A stretch of DNA of 64,000 bases from Phenylobacterium sp. (GCF_022402485.1 NZ_JAKRSA010000012.1:124001-188000), one strand, 5' to 3'. Numbered from the stretch's first letter, positions 50,456 to 61,142 are shown. Notes: a model not told the origin generated them from the sequence alone. Numbers and translations are program-made.

Positions 50456-52203
50456 CTGTGAAATCTTCAATCTCGCCCAAGGCCCCGGCCGCAGGGGTGC
50501 TGATGCTCTGCCTCTTGGCCGGGCCCCTTGGCGCCCAGACCCCCACCCCCCAGGAGCTCCCGCCGCAGCTGCAGGCCTGCCTGGAGTCCCCTGCCAACAC
50601 CGACCCAGAGGCCGCGATTGCCCTCTGTCAGGCCGCCCTGATGGTGGCCGTGAACGATACTGACCGCGCCCTCAGCCACTTCGGCATCGCGCATGCGGCC
50701 ATGGCGGCGGGGAGCTATGACCAGGCCATGACGGCCGCCGATCACGCGGCAGGCCTCCTGCCTGCCCCTGAGACCCTCGGCCTCCAAGCCAGTTTGCGCT
50801 TTCTGGTCAATCGCCATGACGAAGCCCTCGCCATCGCCGAGGCCGGTCTTGGCCAGTTCCCCGGAGACACAGGGCTGCAGCGCACCCGCCTGTTAAGCCA
50901 CTCGGCCCTGGGGCGAGGCAGCGAGGTCATCCCGGACCTGGAGCGCCTGCACCGGGTCCTGCCTGAGGACCATGAGGTGACCTTAGCCCTGGTCGTCGCC
51001 CTGCAGGAGGTCGGCCAGACCCGGCGCCGCGACCAGATTCTCGACCGCGCCATCATCCGAAGCCCGGAGGCATCAGATCTCCGGCTGGCCCGGGCGGTCA
51101 TTGAGCTTCCGAGCCGCCCTTCCCAAGCCCTCGGCGACCTGGACGTGGTGATCACCCAGACACCGACCCAGAACGCCTACGCCCTCCGGGGCTTTGCCCG
51201 GCTCGCCAGCGGCGACGTGGAAGGTGCCCGTGCGGACATGGCCGCCCTCACCGATCCCGCCGCGCTGGAAAGCACGGCCCTTGTCTATGCCTCCTCCGCC
51301 GCCGAGGCCCTGGGAGACCAGGCTGGAGCTCTGATCTTTGCCGAGCAATTGGTGGCGACCGCTTCCCCCGCTGATCTTCCGTACAGTCTGACGCGGCGGG
51401 GTGATCTAAGGCTCGCGAAGGGGGAGCGAGACCTGGCCAAGGCCGATTTCGAGCGCGCCGCCCTCCTGAATCCCGAGGAAGCGAGCGCCTGGGCCGGGCT
51501 GGGTGCCCTGACCCTGCAAACCGATCCGGCTGAGGCCTTGGTCTTCTATCGCCGGGCCCACAGCCTCGCACCGGACGACTCCGGCTACGAATTTGGCCTG
51601 GCCGAGGCCCTCTATTGGACGGGTGACTACGCCAATGCCGCAGACGCCTTTGCCCGCCTTGTGAAACGCTTTCCAGATGACGCCGAACTCCATGCGTCCC
51701 TGGCCGCCAGCTTGAGAGACCTCGACCAACTCGAGGCGGCGGAGACCCCCAGTCGCCGGGCCGTGGAACTGGCCCCGGACGAGCCCAGCTATAGGATCAT
51801 CCGCGGCGAGGTGCTGTTTATGCTCGGCGACCTCGAGGGCGCCTTGGAACAGCTCGAGCGACTTCCCGCAGACGCCCACAGCGCCAACACCCGCTACATG
51901 GCCACCTTCATTCACCGGGTCCAGGAGAACTATGAGGCCGCCCTTCGGGAGGCGAACGCTGGCTTGGCCCTGGACCCTGAGAACACCGACCTGATGGAGG
52001 AGAAGGGCGGGGTCTACTACTTGCTCGACGATCCCCTCAGCGCCCGGGAATGGCTGGAGAAGGCCCTGGCGATCAATCCCCGATTGGGGAGCGCCCTCTT
52101 TTTGAGGGGCCTGGTCCGCGCTGAGCTGGGCGACGCCGATGGGGCCGCCGCTGATCAGGCCGCCGCCATCGCTATAGACCCCGCCTTGGCCAATGACCTC
52201 TAG
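50452..52203 (+). CDS. Secreted tetratricopeptide-repeat protein, 583 aa
   Basis: GTG 50452 overlaps the M16 stop. A signal peptide (GVLMLCLLAGPLGAQ) precedes a chain of TPR helices across the whole protein, for example YDQAMTAADHAAGLLP, DLAKADFERAALLNPEEA, YANAADAFARLVKRFPDD and SAREWLEKALAINPRLGS. TPR solenoids hold other proteins; coupling to the peptidase suggests a scaffold or substrate adaptor for it in the periplasm. No enzymatic domain is seen. Confidence 0.85.
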   Translation: MTVKSSISPKAPAAGVLMLCLLAGPLGAQTPTPQELPPQLQACLESPANTDPEAAIALCQAALMVAVNDTDRALSHFGIAHAAMAAGSYDQAMTAADHAAGLLPAPETLGLQASLRFLVNRHDEALAIAEAGLGQFPGDTGLQRTRLLSHSALGRGSEVIPDLERLHRVLPEDHEVTLALVVALQEVGQTRRRDQILDRAIIRSPEASDLRLARAVIELPSRPSQALGDLDVVITQTPTQNAYALRGFARLASGDVEGARADMAALTDPAALESTALVYASSAAEALGDQAGALIFAEQLVATASPADLPYSLTRRGDLRLAKGERDLAKADFERAALLNPEEASAWAGLGALTLQTDPAEALVFYRRAHSLAPDDSGYEFGLAEALYWTGDYANAADAFARLVKRFPDDAELHASLAASLRDLDQLEAAETPSRRAVELAPDEPSYRIIRGEVLFMLGDLEGALEQLERLPADAHSANTRYMATFIHRVQENYEAALREANAGLALDPENTDLMEEKGGVYYLLDDPLSAREWLEKALAINPRLGSALFLRGLVRAELGDADGAAADQAAAIAIDPALANDL

Positions 52204-52236
52204 AGGTGTGGTCTATCCCGTCGACGAAACCAGGCC

Positions 52237-53292
52237 TTAGGCCAGCGCGGCGAGAACCGCATCGCCCATCTGGACGGTGGTCAGGTTGCCGCCAAGATCA
52301 CGGGTGCGCGCCCCGTCTTCCAGCGCCTTGATCACCGCGGCCTTCAGCTGATCGGCGGCCTCGGGGCGGTCCAGCGACCAGCGCAGCGCCATCTCGAAGG
52401 ACAGGATGGCGGCCAGGGGATTGGCCACCCCCTGGCCCGCGATATCGGGGGCCGAGCCATGGATGGGTTCATAGAGGCCAGGCTTGCCCGGTGCCCCCAG
52501 GGCTGCCGAGGGCAGCATGCCCAGCGAGCCGGTCAGCTGGGCTGCAGCGTCCGACAGGATGTCCCCGAACAGGTTGTCGGTGACCATCACGTCGAACTGC
52601 TTGGGATTCTTGACGATCTGCATGGCCGCATTGTCGGCCAGGATATGCTCCAGCTCGACATCGGCAAATTCCCGGGCGTGCAAGTCGGTGACCACCTGAC
52701 GCCAGAGCAGGCCGGAATCCATCACATTGGATTTTTCGGCCGAATGGACCTTGTTGCGCCGGCCCCGAGCCAGCTCGAAGGCCACCCGGGCCACCCGCTC
52801 GATCTCGGCGGTGGTATAGACCTGGGTGTCCACGGCGCGCTTGCCGCCGCCCGGCAGGTCCTCGATGAAGCGCGGCTCCCCGAAATAGATGCCCCCGGTC
52901 AGTTCGCGGACGATCATGAAGTCCAGCCCCTCCACCAGCTCACGCTTGAGGGACGAGGCATCGGCCAGGGGCCCAAAGCACAGCGCCGGGCGGAGGTTGG
53001 CGAACACCTCCATGCCCGCCCGCAGGCCGAGCAGACCGGCCTCAGGGCGCCTGTCCCTGGGCACATTAGCCCACTTCGGGCCGCCAACGGCACCCATCAG
53101 CACAGCCTTGGCGGCCTTGGCCAGGGCCAGGGTCTCATCGGTCAGGGGGACGCCGGTCTGGTCATAGCTGATCCCGCCGAAGGGCCGCTCCTCAACCACC
53201 AGGTCCGGGGTCAGGGCGGCGATCACCCGGCGGACCTGCGCAGTGACTTCCGGGCCGATGCCATCGCCGGGCAGGAGGAGAAGGTCGGTCAT
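52237..53292 (-). CDS. leuB: 3-isopropylmalate dehydrogenase
   Basis: The frame from ATG 53292 starts [17 protein letters not shown]. Diagnostic blocks are [17 protein letters not shown], the metal-binding [16 protein letters not shown] and the NAD site [19 protein letters not shown]. The enzyme oxidatively decarboxylates 3-isopropylmalate in leucine synthesis. It is last in the minus-strand operon leuC-VOC-leuD-ABM-leuB, 37 bp from the ABM gene. The C-terminal longer frame upstream of the ATG is non-homologous. Confidence 0.97.
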   Translation of the reverse strand: MTDLLLLPGDGIGPEVTAQVRRVIAALTPDLVVEERPFGGISYDQTGVPLTDETLALAKAAKAVLMGAVGGPKWANVPRDRRPEAGLLGLRAGMEVFANLRPALCFGPLADASSLKRELVEGLDFMIVRELTGGIYFGEPRFIEDLPGGGKRAVDTQVYTTAEIERVARVAFELARGRRNKVHSAEKSNVMDSGLLWRQVVTDLHAREFADVELEHILADNAAMQIVKNPKQFDVMVTDNLFGDILSDAAAQLTGSLGMLPSAALGAPGKPGLYEPIHGSAPDIAGQGVANPLAAILSFEMALRWSLDRPEAADQLKAAVIKALEDGARTRDLGGNLTTVQMGDAVLAALA

Positions 53293-53329
53293 GGTGGTCG
53301 CCCCGTCACTGATCGTCTTCGGCGGAGAT

Positions 53330-53632
53330 CTAGACCGCCCTTTGCGAGGCGACCTCGTAGGCGATGAGACGGCGATCGGAAACCCCGAATTCCGGCCAGG
53401 CCGCCCGCCAGGCCGCCAGGTGCGGCATCTGGAAATGGGCCTCCAGGGCGCCCTGATCGCGCCAGACCTCAAACACCCGGATCAGGCCAGCCTCCGCCAC
53501 ATCCTCAGCATAGCTGTAAACCAGACAGCCATCCTCGGCCCGGCTGGCCTCCAGCATGGCCCGCATATGCGGCCTGAAGGCCTCCAGCCGGTCGGGCGGG
53601 ACGCAGATCGTCCCGGCGATGACCAGGGTCAT
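53330..53632 (-). CDS. Antibiotic-biosynthesis-monooxygenase (ABM) domain protein, 100 aa
   Basis: [34 protein letters not shown] and [20 protein letters not shown] follow the dimeric alpha-beta barrel ABM/YgiN pattern, with the conserved E-W-D and HFQ-P positions. Members oxidise quinol-type compounds or act as small dioxygen-using enzymes, many are of unknown role. Its ATG overlaps the leuD stop (ATGA), placing it inside the leucine operon. Confidence 0.85.
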   Translation of the reverse strand: MTLVIAGTICVPPDRLEAFRPHMRAMLEASRAEDGCLVYSYAEDVAEAGLIRVFEVWRDQGALEAHFQMPHLAAWRAAWPEFGVSDRRLIAYEVASQRAV

Positions 53633-54240
53633 GCCCGCTCCAGCCAGGGGGTATCCAGCGCCCGGGCACTTTCATAGACGTCGATATCGGGTGCCTTCTG
53701 CAGGGTCTCACCGATGGCGTCGAGGCCATGCAACATCTTGTGCTTGCGGCTGGGATCGATCTCGAAGCCATAGACGCGACCGTCGGGGGCCGTGACCGTC
53801 TGGGCGTCCAGATCGACGCTGATCACATGGTTGCCGCCCTTGGCCTGGCCCATCAGGTCCTCGACCGCCTGCGCCGGCAGCACCACCGGCAACAGGCCGT
53901 TCTGGAAGCAGTTATTGTAGAAGATGTCGGCGAAGCTGGTGGAGATCACGCAGCTGATCCCGAAATCCAGCAGGGCCCAGGGGGCGTGCTCGCGCGAGGA
54001 GCCGCAGCCGAAATTGTCCCCCGCGATCAGGACGCCAGCGTCCTTATAGGCCGCCTGGTTGAGCACGAAGTCCGGCTTTTCGACGCCGGCCTCATCGAAG
54101 CGGAAATCGTAGAACAGACCCTTGGACAGGCCGACCCGGTCCACGGTCTTCAGGAACTGCTTGGGGATGATCTGGTCAGTATCAATGTTGGAGAGCGCCA
54201 GGGGAGCGGCCTTGGCGTCGATGCGGGTAAAGGGCTTCAT
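53629..54240 (-). CDS. leuD: 3-isopropylmalate dehydratase small subunit
   Basis: [20 protein letters not shown], the swivelling-domain loop [20 protein letters not shown] and [19 protein letters not shown] identify LeuD. At 203 residues the length is normal. With LeuC it isomerises 2- to 3-isopropylmalate. Start and stop codons overlap those of neighbouring genes (TGATG with VOC, ATGA with ABM), so it is translationally coupled. Confidence 0.97.
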   Translation of the reverse strand: MKPFTRIDAKAAPLALSNIDTDQIIPKQFLKTVDRVGLSKGLFYDFRFDEAGVEKPDFVLNQAAYKDAGVLIAGDNFGCGSSREHAPWALLDFGISCVISTSFADIFYNNCFQNGLLPVVLPAQAVEDLMGQAKGGNHVISVDLDAQTVTAPDGRVYGFEIDPSRKHKMLHGLDAIGETLQKAPDIDVYESARALDTPWLERA

Positions 54241-55115
54241 CAGGCGGTCTCTGGCGGTGTGGGTCGCTCGGTCTGCTGGATCATCAAGGTCGGAAGCCCC
54301 GGGGCACCCGACCGCACGGTGAAGACCTGGGTGCCCGGCTTGCGGCCCTGGCGCAGGTCAGACACGTCCCATCCGTCGGCGCTCAGGCGGGCATGTACCG
54401 CAGCGGGATCATCCACCCGCCAGGCGAGACCGCCGCAGGTGTCTGGCGCGTCAGATGCCGGCGCCTTGAGGCTCGCGCCAAATTCCACCAGGGCTTGCCC
54501 ACAGCGGAAGAACAGCTGGCGGGCGCCCCAGTCGGGATTGGAGCGGTCCAGGCGCAGATCCAGGCCAAGCTTGGCCCCATAGATGGCCAGGGCCCGGTCG
54601 GGATTGGGGGTGCGAACCACCACATGATCCAGGGCACTGACCGCGGCGGCCTCCCCATGGGTGGCCTCCGAAAGCGGCCAGGGCTTTCCGTCCCGGGGCG
54701 GGGCAGCCAGCAGAATATTGAGCCCCCCGGTGGTGGCCGCATCCAGGGTCGAGGTGGTCCAGTAGCGCTTGCGTCCGTCCGCATGGATGGTGCGCACCGT
54801 GCCGGGATCAGTGGCCGCGATCCCCCGCCGACGCAGCAGGCCGATGGCGGCCTCAAGGTCGGGGGTCGTGAAGGCCAGGGCCCAGACCCCTTCCCCGTGG
54901 GCATCAATATGGGCCTTGATCAGGTCGCCAAAGCCCCCCTCGCCGTCCGGGGCAATGACATCCAGGGCCATGTTGGGCAGCTGGAACCAGGCCTGGCGGA
55001 TGCCGCCCTCGGCTCCGATCCAGTTGGGGGTGCGGCCCAGCAGCCGGGTATAGGCCTCGATTGCCTGATCGAGGTCGCTGACCACCAGGGCCACATGGTC
55101 AAGACCGCTGATCAT
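54240..55115 (-). CDS. VOC-family (glyoxalase-like) protein, 291 aa
   Basis: A Glyoxalase-type domain starts [19 protein letters not shown], with a second half [20 protein letters not shown], so there are two VOC modules; LDHVA/LDHVV give the metal-ligand histidines. The substrate is unknown. Its start overlaps the leuC stop and its stop overlaps the leuD start by one base (TGATG at both), so it is firmly embedded in the leucine operon, an unusual place for a VOC protein. Confidence 0.85.
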   Translation of the reverse strand: MISGLDHVALVVSDLDQAIEAYTRLLGRTPNWIGAEGGIRQAWFQLPNMALDVIAPDGEGGFGDLIKAHIDAHGEGVWALAFTTPDLEAAIGLLRRRGIAATDPGTVRTIHADGRKRYWTTSTLDAATTGGLNILLAAPPRDGKPWPLSEATHGEAAAVSALDHVVVRTPNPDRALAIYGAKLGLDLRLDRSNPDWGARQLFFRCGQALVEFGASLKAPASDAPDTCGGLAWRVDDPAAVHARLSADGWDVSDLRQGRKPGTQVFTVRSGAPGLPTLMIQQTERPTPPETA

Positions 55116-56539
55116 CAGATATAGGCCCGCACGTCGGTGAGATGGCCCGCAATGGCCGCAGCTGCTGCCATGGCCGGGCTAAGCAGGTGGGTGCGACCGC
55201 CCCGGCCCTGCCGGCCCTCGAAATTGCGGTTGGAGGTCGAGGCGCAGCGTTCGCCCGGCGCCAGGCGGTCGGGGTTCATGCCCAGGCACATGGAACAGCC
55301 CGGCTCCCGCCAGTCGAAGCCAGAGGCCTTGAAGATGGCGTCCAGGCCCTCGGCCTCAGCCTGTTCTTTCACCAGGCCTGAGCCTGGCACCACCATGGCC
55401 CGCACATGGGGTGCCACCAGCCGGCCCTCCAGGAAGGCCTGCTGGACGACGGCGGCGGCGGCGCGAAGGTCCTCGATCCGGCTGTTGGTGCAGGACCCGA
55501 TGAACACCCGGTCGATCTTCGCCTCGGTGATCAACTGACCGGCGGCAAGGCCCATATAGTCCAGGGCCCGCTCGGCCGAGGCCCGCTTGTCAGGGGTCGC
55601 AAAGCTGGCCGGATCGGGCACCCGCCCATCGATGGGCATCACGTCTTCGGGGCTGGTGCCCCAGGTGACCAGCGGCGCGATCTGGGCCGCATCAAGAACG
55701 ATCTCCCGGTCGAAAACCGCGTCCTCGTCGGTGAAGAAGGTTTTCCAGTGGGCCAGGGCCATGTCCCAGGCTGCACCCTTGGGGGCTGCGGGCCGACCAC
55801 AGATATAGTCGAAGGTGGTCTGGTCCGGGGCCACCAGACCCGCCCGGGCTCCCGCCTCGATGGTCAGGTTGCACAGGGTCATACGCCCTTCCATCGACAG
55901 GGCGCGGATGGCGTCGCCGGCATATTCGATCACATGGCCGGTGCCCCCGGCCGTGCCGATGGCGCCGATCACGGCCAGGGCGAAATCCTTGGCGCCAACG
56001 CCGGGTGCCGGCGTCCCCTTGATGGTGACGCGCATGTTTTTCGACTTGGCCTGGCGCAGGGTCTGGGTGGCCAGGACATGCTCGACCTCAGAGGTACCGA
56101 TTCCCTGGGCCAGGGCCCCGAAGGCGCCATGGGTCGAGGTGTGGGAGTCGCCGCACACGATGGTCATGCCCGGCTGGGTGCGGCCCTGCTCGGGGCCCAC
56201 CACATGGACGATGCCGTTCCGCAGATCCCCCATGGGGAAGTATTCGATGCCGTTCTCGGCCACATTGCGCTCCAGGGTCAGGAGCTGCAGGCGGGCCTCC
56301 TCATCTGCCACGGCGCCGGCGCCCAGGGCCTGACCCTCGGTGGGCACATTGTGGTCGGCCACCGCCAGGGTGCGGTCAGGCCGGCGAACCGGGCGCCCGG
56401 CCGCCCGCAAGCCCGCAAAGGCCTGGGGTGTGGTCACCTCATGGATCAGGTGCAGGTCGATATAGAGGATCGACTCCCCGTCGCCTTGCGCAACGAGGTG
56501 AGCGTCCCAGATTTTGTCATAGAGCGTCTTGGCGGCCAT
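55115..56539 (-). CDS. leuC: 3-isopropylmalate dehydratase large subunit
   Basis: The 474-residue aconitase-superfamily protein has [20 protein letters not shown], the first [4Fe-4S] cysteine in [17 protein letters not shown] and the other two in [19 protein letters not shown]. It is the first gene of the leuC-VOC-leuD-ABM-leuB operon and is divergent from a LysR-type gene 303 bp away, the probable regulator. Confidence 0.97.
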   Translation of the reverse strand: MAAKTLYDKIWDAHLVAQGDGESILYIDLHLIHEVTTPQAFAGLRAAGRPVRRPDRTLAVADHNVPTEGQALGAGAVADEEARLQLLTLERNVAENGIEYFPMGDLRNGIVHVVGPEQGRTQPGMTIVCGDSHTSTHGAFGALAQGIGTSEVEHVLATQTLRQAKSKNMRVTIKGTPAPGVGAKDFALAVIGAIGTAGGTGHVIEYAGDAIRALSMEGRMTLCNLTIEAGARAGLVAPDQTTFDYICGRPAAPKGAAWDMALAHWKTFFTDEDAVFDREIVLDAAQIAPLVTWGTSPEDVMPIDGRVPDPASFATPDKRASAERALDYMGLAAGQLITEAKIDRVFIGSCTNSRIEDLRAAAAVVQQAFLEGRLVAPHVRAMVVPGSGLVKEQAEAEGLDAIFKASGFDWREPGCSMCLGMNPDRLAPGERCASTSNRNFEGRQGRGGRTHLLSPAMAAAAAIAGHLTDVRAYI

Positions 56540-56842
56540 GGGCGGCTATGTAGGTGCGCAAAGGCCATCACGTAAAGGTCGCAAGCGGCCTGGCAAGCCC
56601 GTTCAATGCGACGACATCTTGGAATTGCGCCTCGGCGAAGTCCCTTTGCAGAGCGATGATCCCCAAGGGTCCCAGGCCGATCTGGTCGGTCAGAATGGGG
56701 TTCTGGGGGCTGCAGCGGCCGGTACGTGGGGCCGCAGGTTAGGCCGTCTCCAGGGGGCAAAGCCTTCTCCCGACGCTCCGAGACAGACCCTCGCGGCGCG
56801 TCGAACATTGTGTGGCGCCCCGTCAGCCCCCATCATCGACCC
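56540..56842. promoter_or_regulatory. Divergent promoter region between leuC and lysR
   Basis: These 303 bp separate two divergent starts. No gene is supported here. LysR regulators usually bind T-N11-A sites in such regions, but I see no single convincing site and no leader peptide rich in leucine. Confidence 0.35.
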
Positions 56843-57745
56843 ATGCCCGCCAATGCCGCGACCGACTGGGACCTGTTCCAAAGCCTGCACGCCGTGCTGG
56901 AGACCGGAAGCCTGTCGGCGGCCGCCCGGACCCGTGGCGTCTCCCAGCCCACCATCGGGCGCCATATCGAGGCCCTGGAGTCCCGACTGGGGGCGCCACT
57001 TTTTTTGCGCTCCCCCCGAGGCCTGCAGCCTACGGAACTGGCGCTGGAGCTTCGGCCACGGCTGGAGGATATGGCCGCGGCGGCGGCGGCTGCCTTACGC
57101 GATGTGGCCGGGGCCGCAGCCCAGACGGGCGGCACGGTGCGCGTGACCGCCAGCGAGTTGGTCGGCTGCGAAATCCTGCCACCGATCCTGGCCACCTTTC
57201 ATGCCGCCCACCCGATGATCGAGGTCGAGCTCACCCTCTCCAACGAACAGGCCGATCTCAGCCGCCGGGACGCTGACATCGCGCTCCGCATGACCAGGCC
57301 CACCCAGAACACCCTGGTCGGACGGCGCGTCGGGGTGGTTCAGATGGGTCTCTTCGCCGCGCCGTCCTATGTGGCCCGGCGGGGACTTCCCACCGATGTC
57401 GAGGCCCTGGAGCGCCACGCGATGATCGGCTTTGACCGAAAGACCCCCAAGCGCGCCGTCGATGTCGACATTGGCCGGCCAGTGACCCGCGAGGTGTTCG
57501 CCTTTCGTAGCGACAGCGACATGGCCCAACTGTCGACCTTGAGGGCGGGGCTGGGGATCGGCATTTGCCCCCTGCCGATTGGCCTGCGCGATGGTCTCGT
57601 GCCCATCCTGCCAGACCGGGTGTCGCTGGATCTGGAAATGTGGGTCTGCATGCCGGAGGGCCTGCGTACCACCCGGCGGATGCGGCTGATGTTCGACCAT
57701 CTGGTCGCCGCCCTGACGGAAGATCTTCGGCCACCACGGGCCTGA
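56843..57745 (+). CDS. LysR-family transcriptional regulator, 300 aa
   Basis: ATG 56843 is chosen because the winged HTH starts at once (LFQSLHAVLETGSLSAAAR, VSQPTIGRHIEALESRLGAP, FLRSPRGLQPTELA). The effector domain follows (GGTVRVTASELVGCEILPP, RRDADIALRMTRPTQ). It may control the adjacent leucine operon, but sequence alone does not show this; the gene faces away from leuC. It ends at a shared terminator with rplS. Confidence 0.88.
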   Translation: MPANAATDWDLFQSLHAVLETGSLSAAARTRGVSQPTIGRHIEALESRLGAPLFLRSPRGLQPTELALELRPRLEDMAAAAAAALRDVAGAAAQTGGTVRVTASELVGCEILPPILATFHAAHPMIEVELTLSNEQADLSRRDADIALRMTRPTQNTLVGRRVGVVQMGLFAAPSYVARRGLPTDVEALERHAMIGFDRKTPKRAVDVDIGRPVTREVFAFRSDSDMAQLSTLRAGLGIGICPLPIGLRDGLVPILPDRVSLDLEMWVCMPEGLRTTRRMRLMFDHLVAALTEDLRPPRA

Positions 57746-57763
57746 ACGACGGTCCGAAGTGAA

Positions 57764-57795
57764 AAGGGCGGCTGCAGGAGTCTGCAGCCGCCCTT
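57764..57795. terminator. Terminator between lysR and rplS
   Basis: AAGGGCGGCTGCAG-GAGT-CTGCAGCCGCCCTT is a perfect 14-bp stem with a 4-nt loop. On the minus strand it is followed by TTTTC, so it ends the rplS transcript; lysR converges on the other side, so it may serve both. Confidence 0.85.
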
Positions 57796-57820
57796 CATGT
57801 CAGGGTCCGCGAAAGACGAT

Positions 57821-58276
57821 CTAGTCTTCAGCGTCCTTTTTCTTGGGGGCGTTGGCGGCGGCTGAGGCCTCCGCACGGGCGGTGCGTTCAGCCTTGTCGG
57901 CCTCGCGCTCGGCCGGGGTCATCTGGCGTTCGGCGATCCGCGCCGACTTTCCGCGACGATCACGCAGGTAATAGAGCTTGGCGCGGCGCACGACACCGCG
58001 GCGCTTGACCTCGACGGACTCGATCATCGGCGACAGCAGCGGGAAGACCCGCTCCACACCCTCGCCGAAGGAAATCTTGCGGACCGTGAAGTTCTCGTCC
58101 ACGCCCTCGCCCGACCGGGCGATGCAGACGCCTTCATAGGCCTGGACGCGCTCGCGCTCGCCTTCCTTGATCTTGACGTTGACGCGGACGGTGTCGCCCG
58201 GACGGAAGTCGGGGAAGTTGCGGGCGGTCTTGAGGCGGTCGGCCTCTTCCTTGCGCAGCTGCTGGATCACGTTCAT
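57821..58276 (-). CDS. rplS: 50S ribosomal protein L19
   Basis: From ATG 58276 the sequence reads [47 protein letters not shown] and [20 protein letters not shown], standard L19. It has a C-terminal Lys/Ala/Glu-rich extension of about 30 residues, usual in alphaproteobacteria. It is last in the minus-strand ffh-rpsP-rimM-trmD-rplS order. Confidence 0.97.
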   Translation of the reverse strand: MNVIQQLRKEEADRLKTARNFPDFRPGDTVRVNVKIKEGERERVQAYEGVCIARSGEGVDENFTVRKISFGEGVERVFPLLSPMIESVEVKRRGVVRRAKLYYLRDRRGKSARIAERQMTPAEREADKAERTARAEASAAANAPKKKDAED

Positions 58277-58302
58277 CGGTTCAGTTCCTGTGTCACTGGG
58301 CT

Positions 58303-59013
58303 TTAAGCGCCCTTTGCCTGTTGATTGGCGAGATGCTGCGCCCAGAGGTCTGGCCGCCGCGCCCGCGTGGTCTCTTCCCGCTGCTCTGCCCGCCATTTGG
58401 CGACCTCAGCGTGGTGCCCTGAAAGCAGCACCGGCGGGATATCGCGCCCCTCGAACGTCCGCGGTCTCGTATACTGCGGATGCTCCAGGAGCCCGTCTTC
58501 AAAGCTCTCTTCACTCAAACTCAGCGCCTGACCCAATACGCCGGGCACCAGACGTACACACGCCTCGATGGTCAGCATGGCCGCTACCTCGCCACCGGCG
58601 AGAACAGCGTCACCCACGGCGACCTCCTCGAACCCCCGGGCGTCGAGCACCCGCTGGTCCACCCCCTCGAACCGACCGGCCAGGACGATGACGCCCGGAC
58701 CGCTGGCCCATGTCTTGACCCGCGCCTGGGTCAGGGGCTGACCCCGGGCGCTCATATACAAAAGCGGCCGCCCTCGCCGCTCCACGCTGTCCAGCGCTGA
58801 AGCGATGACGTCCGCTCGCATCACCTGTCCCGGACCGCCCCCCGCAGGGGTGTCGTCGAGGAAGCCGCGCTTATCCTTGGAAAAGCTGCGAATGTCCACT
58901 GTTTCCAACGTCCATAGCCCCTGCTCGCGCCAGGCGGTTCCGATCAGGGAAACCCCCAGCGGGCCGGGAAAAGCCTCGGGAAACATGGTCAGGACGGTGG
59001 CGTCGAAGGACAT
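58303..59013 (-). CDS. trmD: tRNA (guanine-37-N1)-methyltransferase
   Basis: TrmD motifs include [17 protein letters not shown] and the trefoil-knot SAM site [15 protein letters not shown] with [17 protein letters not shown]. It methylates G37 of tRNAs and is essential in bacteria. It lies 26 bp upstream of rplS and is separated from rimM by an opposite-strand thioesterase gene. Confidence 0.96.
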   Translation of the reverse strand: MSFDATVLTMFPEAFPGPLGVSLIGTAWREQGLWTLETVDIRSFSKDKRGFLDDTPAGGGPGQVMRADVIASALDSVERRGRPLLYMSARGQPLTQARVKTWASGPGVIVLAGRFEGVDQRVLDARGFEEVAVGDAVLAGGEVAAMLTIEACVRLVPGVLGQALSLSEESFEDGLLEHPQYTRPRTFEGRDIPPVLLSGHHAEVAKWRAEQREETTRARRPDLWAQHLANQQAKGA

Positions 59014-59132
59014 GGCCCCATCTGCACCAGCCGGCAGGCAAAAGCCAAGACCCTGGCGGCGGCTTGCCCCTGTGCGCGGCAGGGGTTAAGCCCTGGCGCT
59101 TTCGCACCTGCAACATACGATAAGTCATTCCC

Positions 59133-59996
59133 ATGGACAGCCCCGAGATCCTGCCTGACACCCTGGCGCTGGAACGCATCGAACAGAATCTGTTCCGCGG
59201 CGTGAGTCCGCAGGGGGGACCCCCGCGCATCTTTGGCGGCCAGGTCATCGCCCAGTCGCTGCTGGCAGCCTATGAAACCGTCGAAGAGCGCATGTGCCAT
59301 TCCCTGCACTGCTACTTCATTCGCCCTGGTGACCCGCGCATCCCGATCCTGTTCGAGGTCGACCGCTCCCGGGACGGGGGCACCTTCACCACCCGGCGGG
59401 TGGTGGCGATCCAGAACGGCAAGCAGATCTTCAACCTCGCCGCCTCCTTCCAGGTGGTGGAAGAGGGCTTTGAGCACCAGTCGCCCATGCCCAGCGTCCC
59501 GGGCCCCGACGACCTGCCCTCAGATGCAGAGTCCATGAAGAAGGCCATGGAAAAGGCCCCGCCGGAGGTGCGCAAGATGATGTCGCGGCCCCGGCCCATC
59601 GAGATGCGCGGCCGCGATGCCTTTGGCTTCGCCGGCTACAGCACCCCGCGGGAGGGCAAGTCCGATGTCTGGATCCGCGCCACCGGTGCCATTGGCGATG
59701 ACCCGCGTATGCACCAGGTCATCCTGGCCTATGCCTCGGACATGAACCTGCTGTCTACCGCCATGCGGCCCCATGGGGTGGTCTGGCAGACGCCGGGCCT
59801 GCAGTCGGCGAGCCTGGACCACGCCATGTGGTTCCATAAGCCGTCCAACTTCAACGACTGGCACCTCTATACCCAGGACAGCCCCTCGGCGTCCGGCGGA
59901 CGTGGCTTTGTGCGTGGTGCCCTCTATGCCCAGGACGGAACCCTGGTGGCCTCAGTGGCCCAGGAAGGTCTGATGCGGCTGCGCCAGGGGGACTGA
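59133..59996 (+). CDS. tesB: Acyl-CoA thioesterase II (TesB-type), 287 aa
   Basis: Two hotdog domains: ALERIEQNLFRGVSPQ, IFGGQVIAQSLLAAYETV and HSLHCYFIRPGDP in the first; AYASDMNLLSTAMRPHG (catalytic Asp region), LDHAMWFHKPSNFNDWHLY in the second, then GRGFVRGALYAQDGTLVASV. It hydrolyses acyl-CoA to free acid. It runs against the ribosomal operon, between trmD (119 bp) and rimM (28 bp). Confidence 0.93.
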   Translation: MDSPEILPDTLALERIEQNLFRGVSPQGGPPRIFGGQVIAQSLLAAYETVEERMCHSLHCYFIRPGDPRIPILFEVDRSRDGGTFTTRRVVAIQNGKQIFNLAASFQVVEEGFEHQSPMPSVPGPDDLPSDAESMKKAMEKAPPEVRKMMSRPRPIEMRGRDAFGFAGYSTPREGKSDVWIRATGAIGDDPRMHQVILAYASDMNLLSTAMRPHGVVWQTPGLQSASLDHAMWFHKPSNFNDWHLYTQDSPSASGGRGFVRGALYAQDGTLVASVAQEGLMRLRQGD

Positions 59997-60024
59997 GGGG
60001 CCGGGCGGCGGCAGGGCTGTCGCC

Positions 60025-60528
60025 CTACTCCGTCTCTTCCGGCGGGATAGCGATCAGTCGGCCCTCGGCGAGCTTCACCTCGGGCACCGCCTCGCGGGTA
60101 AAGGGCAGCCACCAGGAGGGGCCGCTTGTGGGCTGAACCTCAAGCAGATCCCCAGCCCCGAAATCCTGCACGGACTTCACCTCCCCCAGGCGTTCGCCAC
60201 CGGGCGTCTCCACGACGGCCCCGATCAGGTCGGTGAGATAGAACTCGTCCTCCTCCGGGGGCGGCAGGGCCTCACGGGGAATGAACAGGCTTAGCCCCCG
60301 GGCGGCCTCAGCCTGCTCGCGGGTCTCAATTTCCTTGGCACGCGCCACCACCCCACCCTTGACCGGCCGGGCGCCGCTCAAGGTCAGTCCGACAGACCCG
60401 TCCTTACGCAGCAGGGCCTTGAACGCCGCCACGGACATGGGGTCTTCGGTGAAGGTGGTGATGCGGAGTTCGCCGCGGACGCCAAAGGCCCCCGCCACCC
60501 GGGCCACCTGAATCAGCTTATCGGGCAT
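60025..60528 (-). CDS. rimM: 16S rRNA processing protein RimM
   Basis: ATG 60528 is preferred (GAAGG upstream); a GTG start at 60561 would add 11 residues. The RimM N-domain is QVARVAGAFGVRGELRITTF and the PRC barrel has DLLEVQPTSGPSWWLPFT and REAVPEVKLAEGRLIAI. It binds S19 and assists 30S maturation. Confidence 0.95.
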   Translation of the reverse strand: MPDKLIQVARVAGAFGVRGELRITTFTEDPMSVAAFKALLRKDGSVGLTLSGARPVKGGVVARAKEIETREQAEAARGLSLFIPREALPPPEEDEFYLTDLIGAVVETPGGERLGEVKSVQDFGAGDLLEVQPTSGPSWWLPFTREAVPEVKLAEGRLIAIPPEETE

Positions 60529-60629
60529 CGCAACCTTCGCGGCAGGAGGTCTTGTCACCAAACGCGCTCATCGTCTGCCCCCCTCGGGCGCGGCCCAAGG
60601 GTGACAGACGAGACGTCAGGCGCAGGCTC

Positions 60630-61124
60630 TTAGCCTTCCTTGGTGTCTTCCGCAGCAGGTTCAGCCGCGGCCTCTTCAGCAACGGGGGCGGCCTCGGCGG
60701 CTTCGGCGGCGGGCTCTTCAGCAACGGGGGCCTCGGGCTCGGGCTCAGGGGCGGGCTGGGCGGCAGCCTCGGCCTCGGCGGCGACGCGGTCGGCCTCGCG
60801 CTGGGCGCGCTCTTCAGCCCGCTCCTTGGCCTTGCGGCCCGGCTCGGCCTTCTGCGGGTTGTTGCCGTGCTCCCACTTCACCAGCCCCTGCTGGGACAGG
60901 AAACGGGCCACGCGGTCGGTGGGCTGGGCGCCCTTCTTGACCCACTCCTCGATGCGCTCGATCTTCAGGACGACGCGGTTGGGGTCATCCTTCTTGAGCA
61001 GCGGGTTGTAGGCGCCAACCTTCTCAATGAAGCGGCCATCGCGGGGCGCGCGGCTGTCAGCGACGACGATCGAGTAGTAGGGGCGCTTCTTGGCGCCACC
61101 GCGGGACAGGCGAATCTTGAGCAT
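60630..61124 (-). CDS. rpsP: 30S ribosomal protein S16 with long acidic tail
   Basis: [35 protein letters not shown] and [20 protein letters not shown] are S16. After about 90 residues the protein continues with a low-complexity Ala/Glu/Pro tail to residue 164; such extensions are common in alphaproteobacterial S16. It lies 18 bp downstream of ffh. Confidence 0.97.
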   Translation of the reverse strand: MLKIRLSRGGAKKRPYYSIVVADSRAPRDGRFIEKVGAYNPLLKKDDPNRVVLKIERIEEWVKKGAQPTDRVARFLSQQGLVKWEHGNNPQKAEPGRKAKERAEERAQREADRVAAEAEAAAQPAPEPEPEAPVAEEPAAEAAEAAPVAEEAAAEPAAEDTKEG

Positions 61125-61142
61125 GAATGTTCCTTGTGAGCT

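Noticed and set aside
56446..56808. Frame extending leuC upstream into the lysR intergenic region as a leader peptide gene
   Set aside because: It overlaps leuC in another frame, lacks leucine runs or a terminator/antiterminator structure, and has no supporting ribosome binding site.
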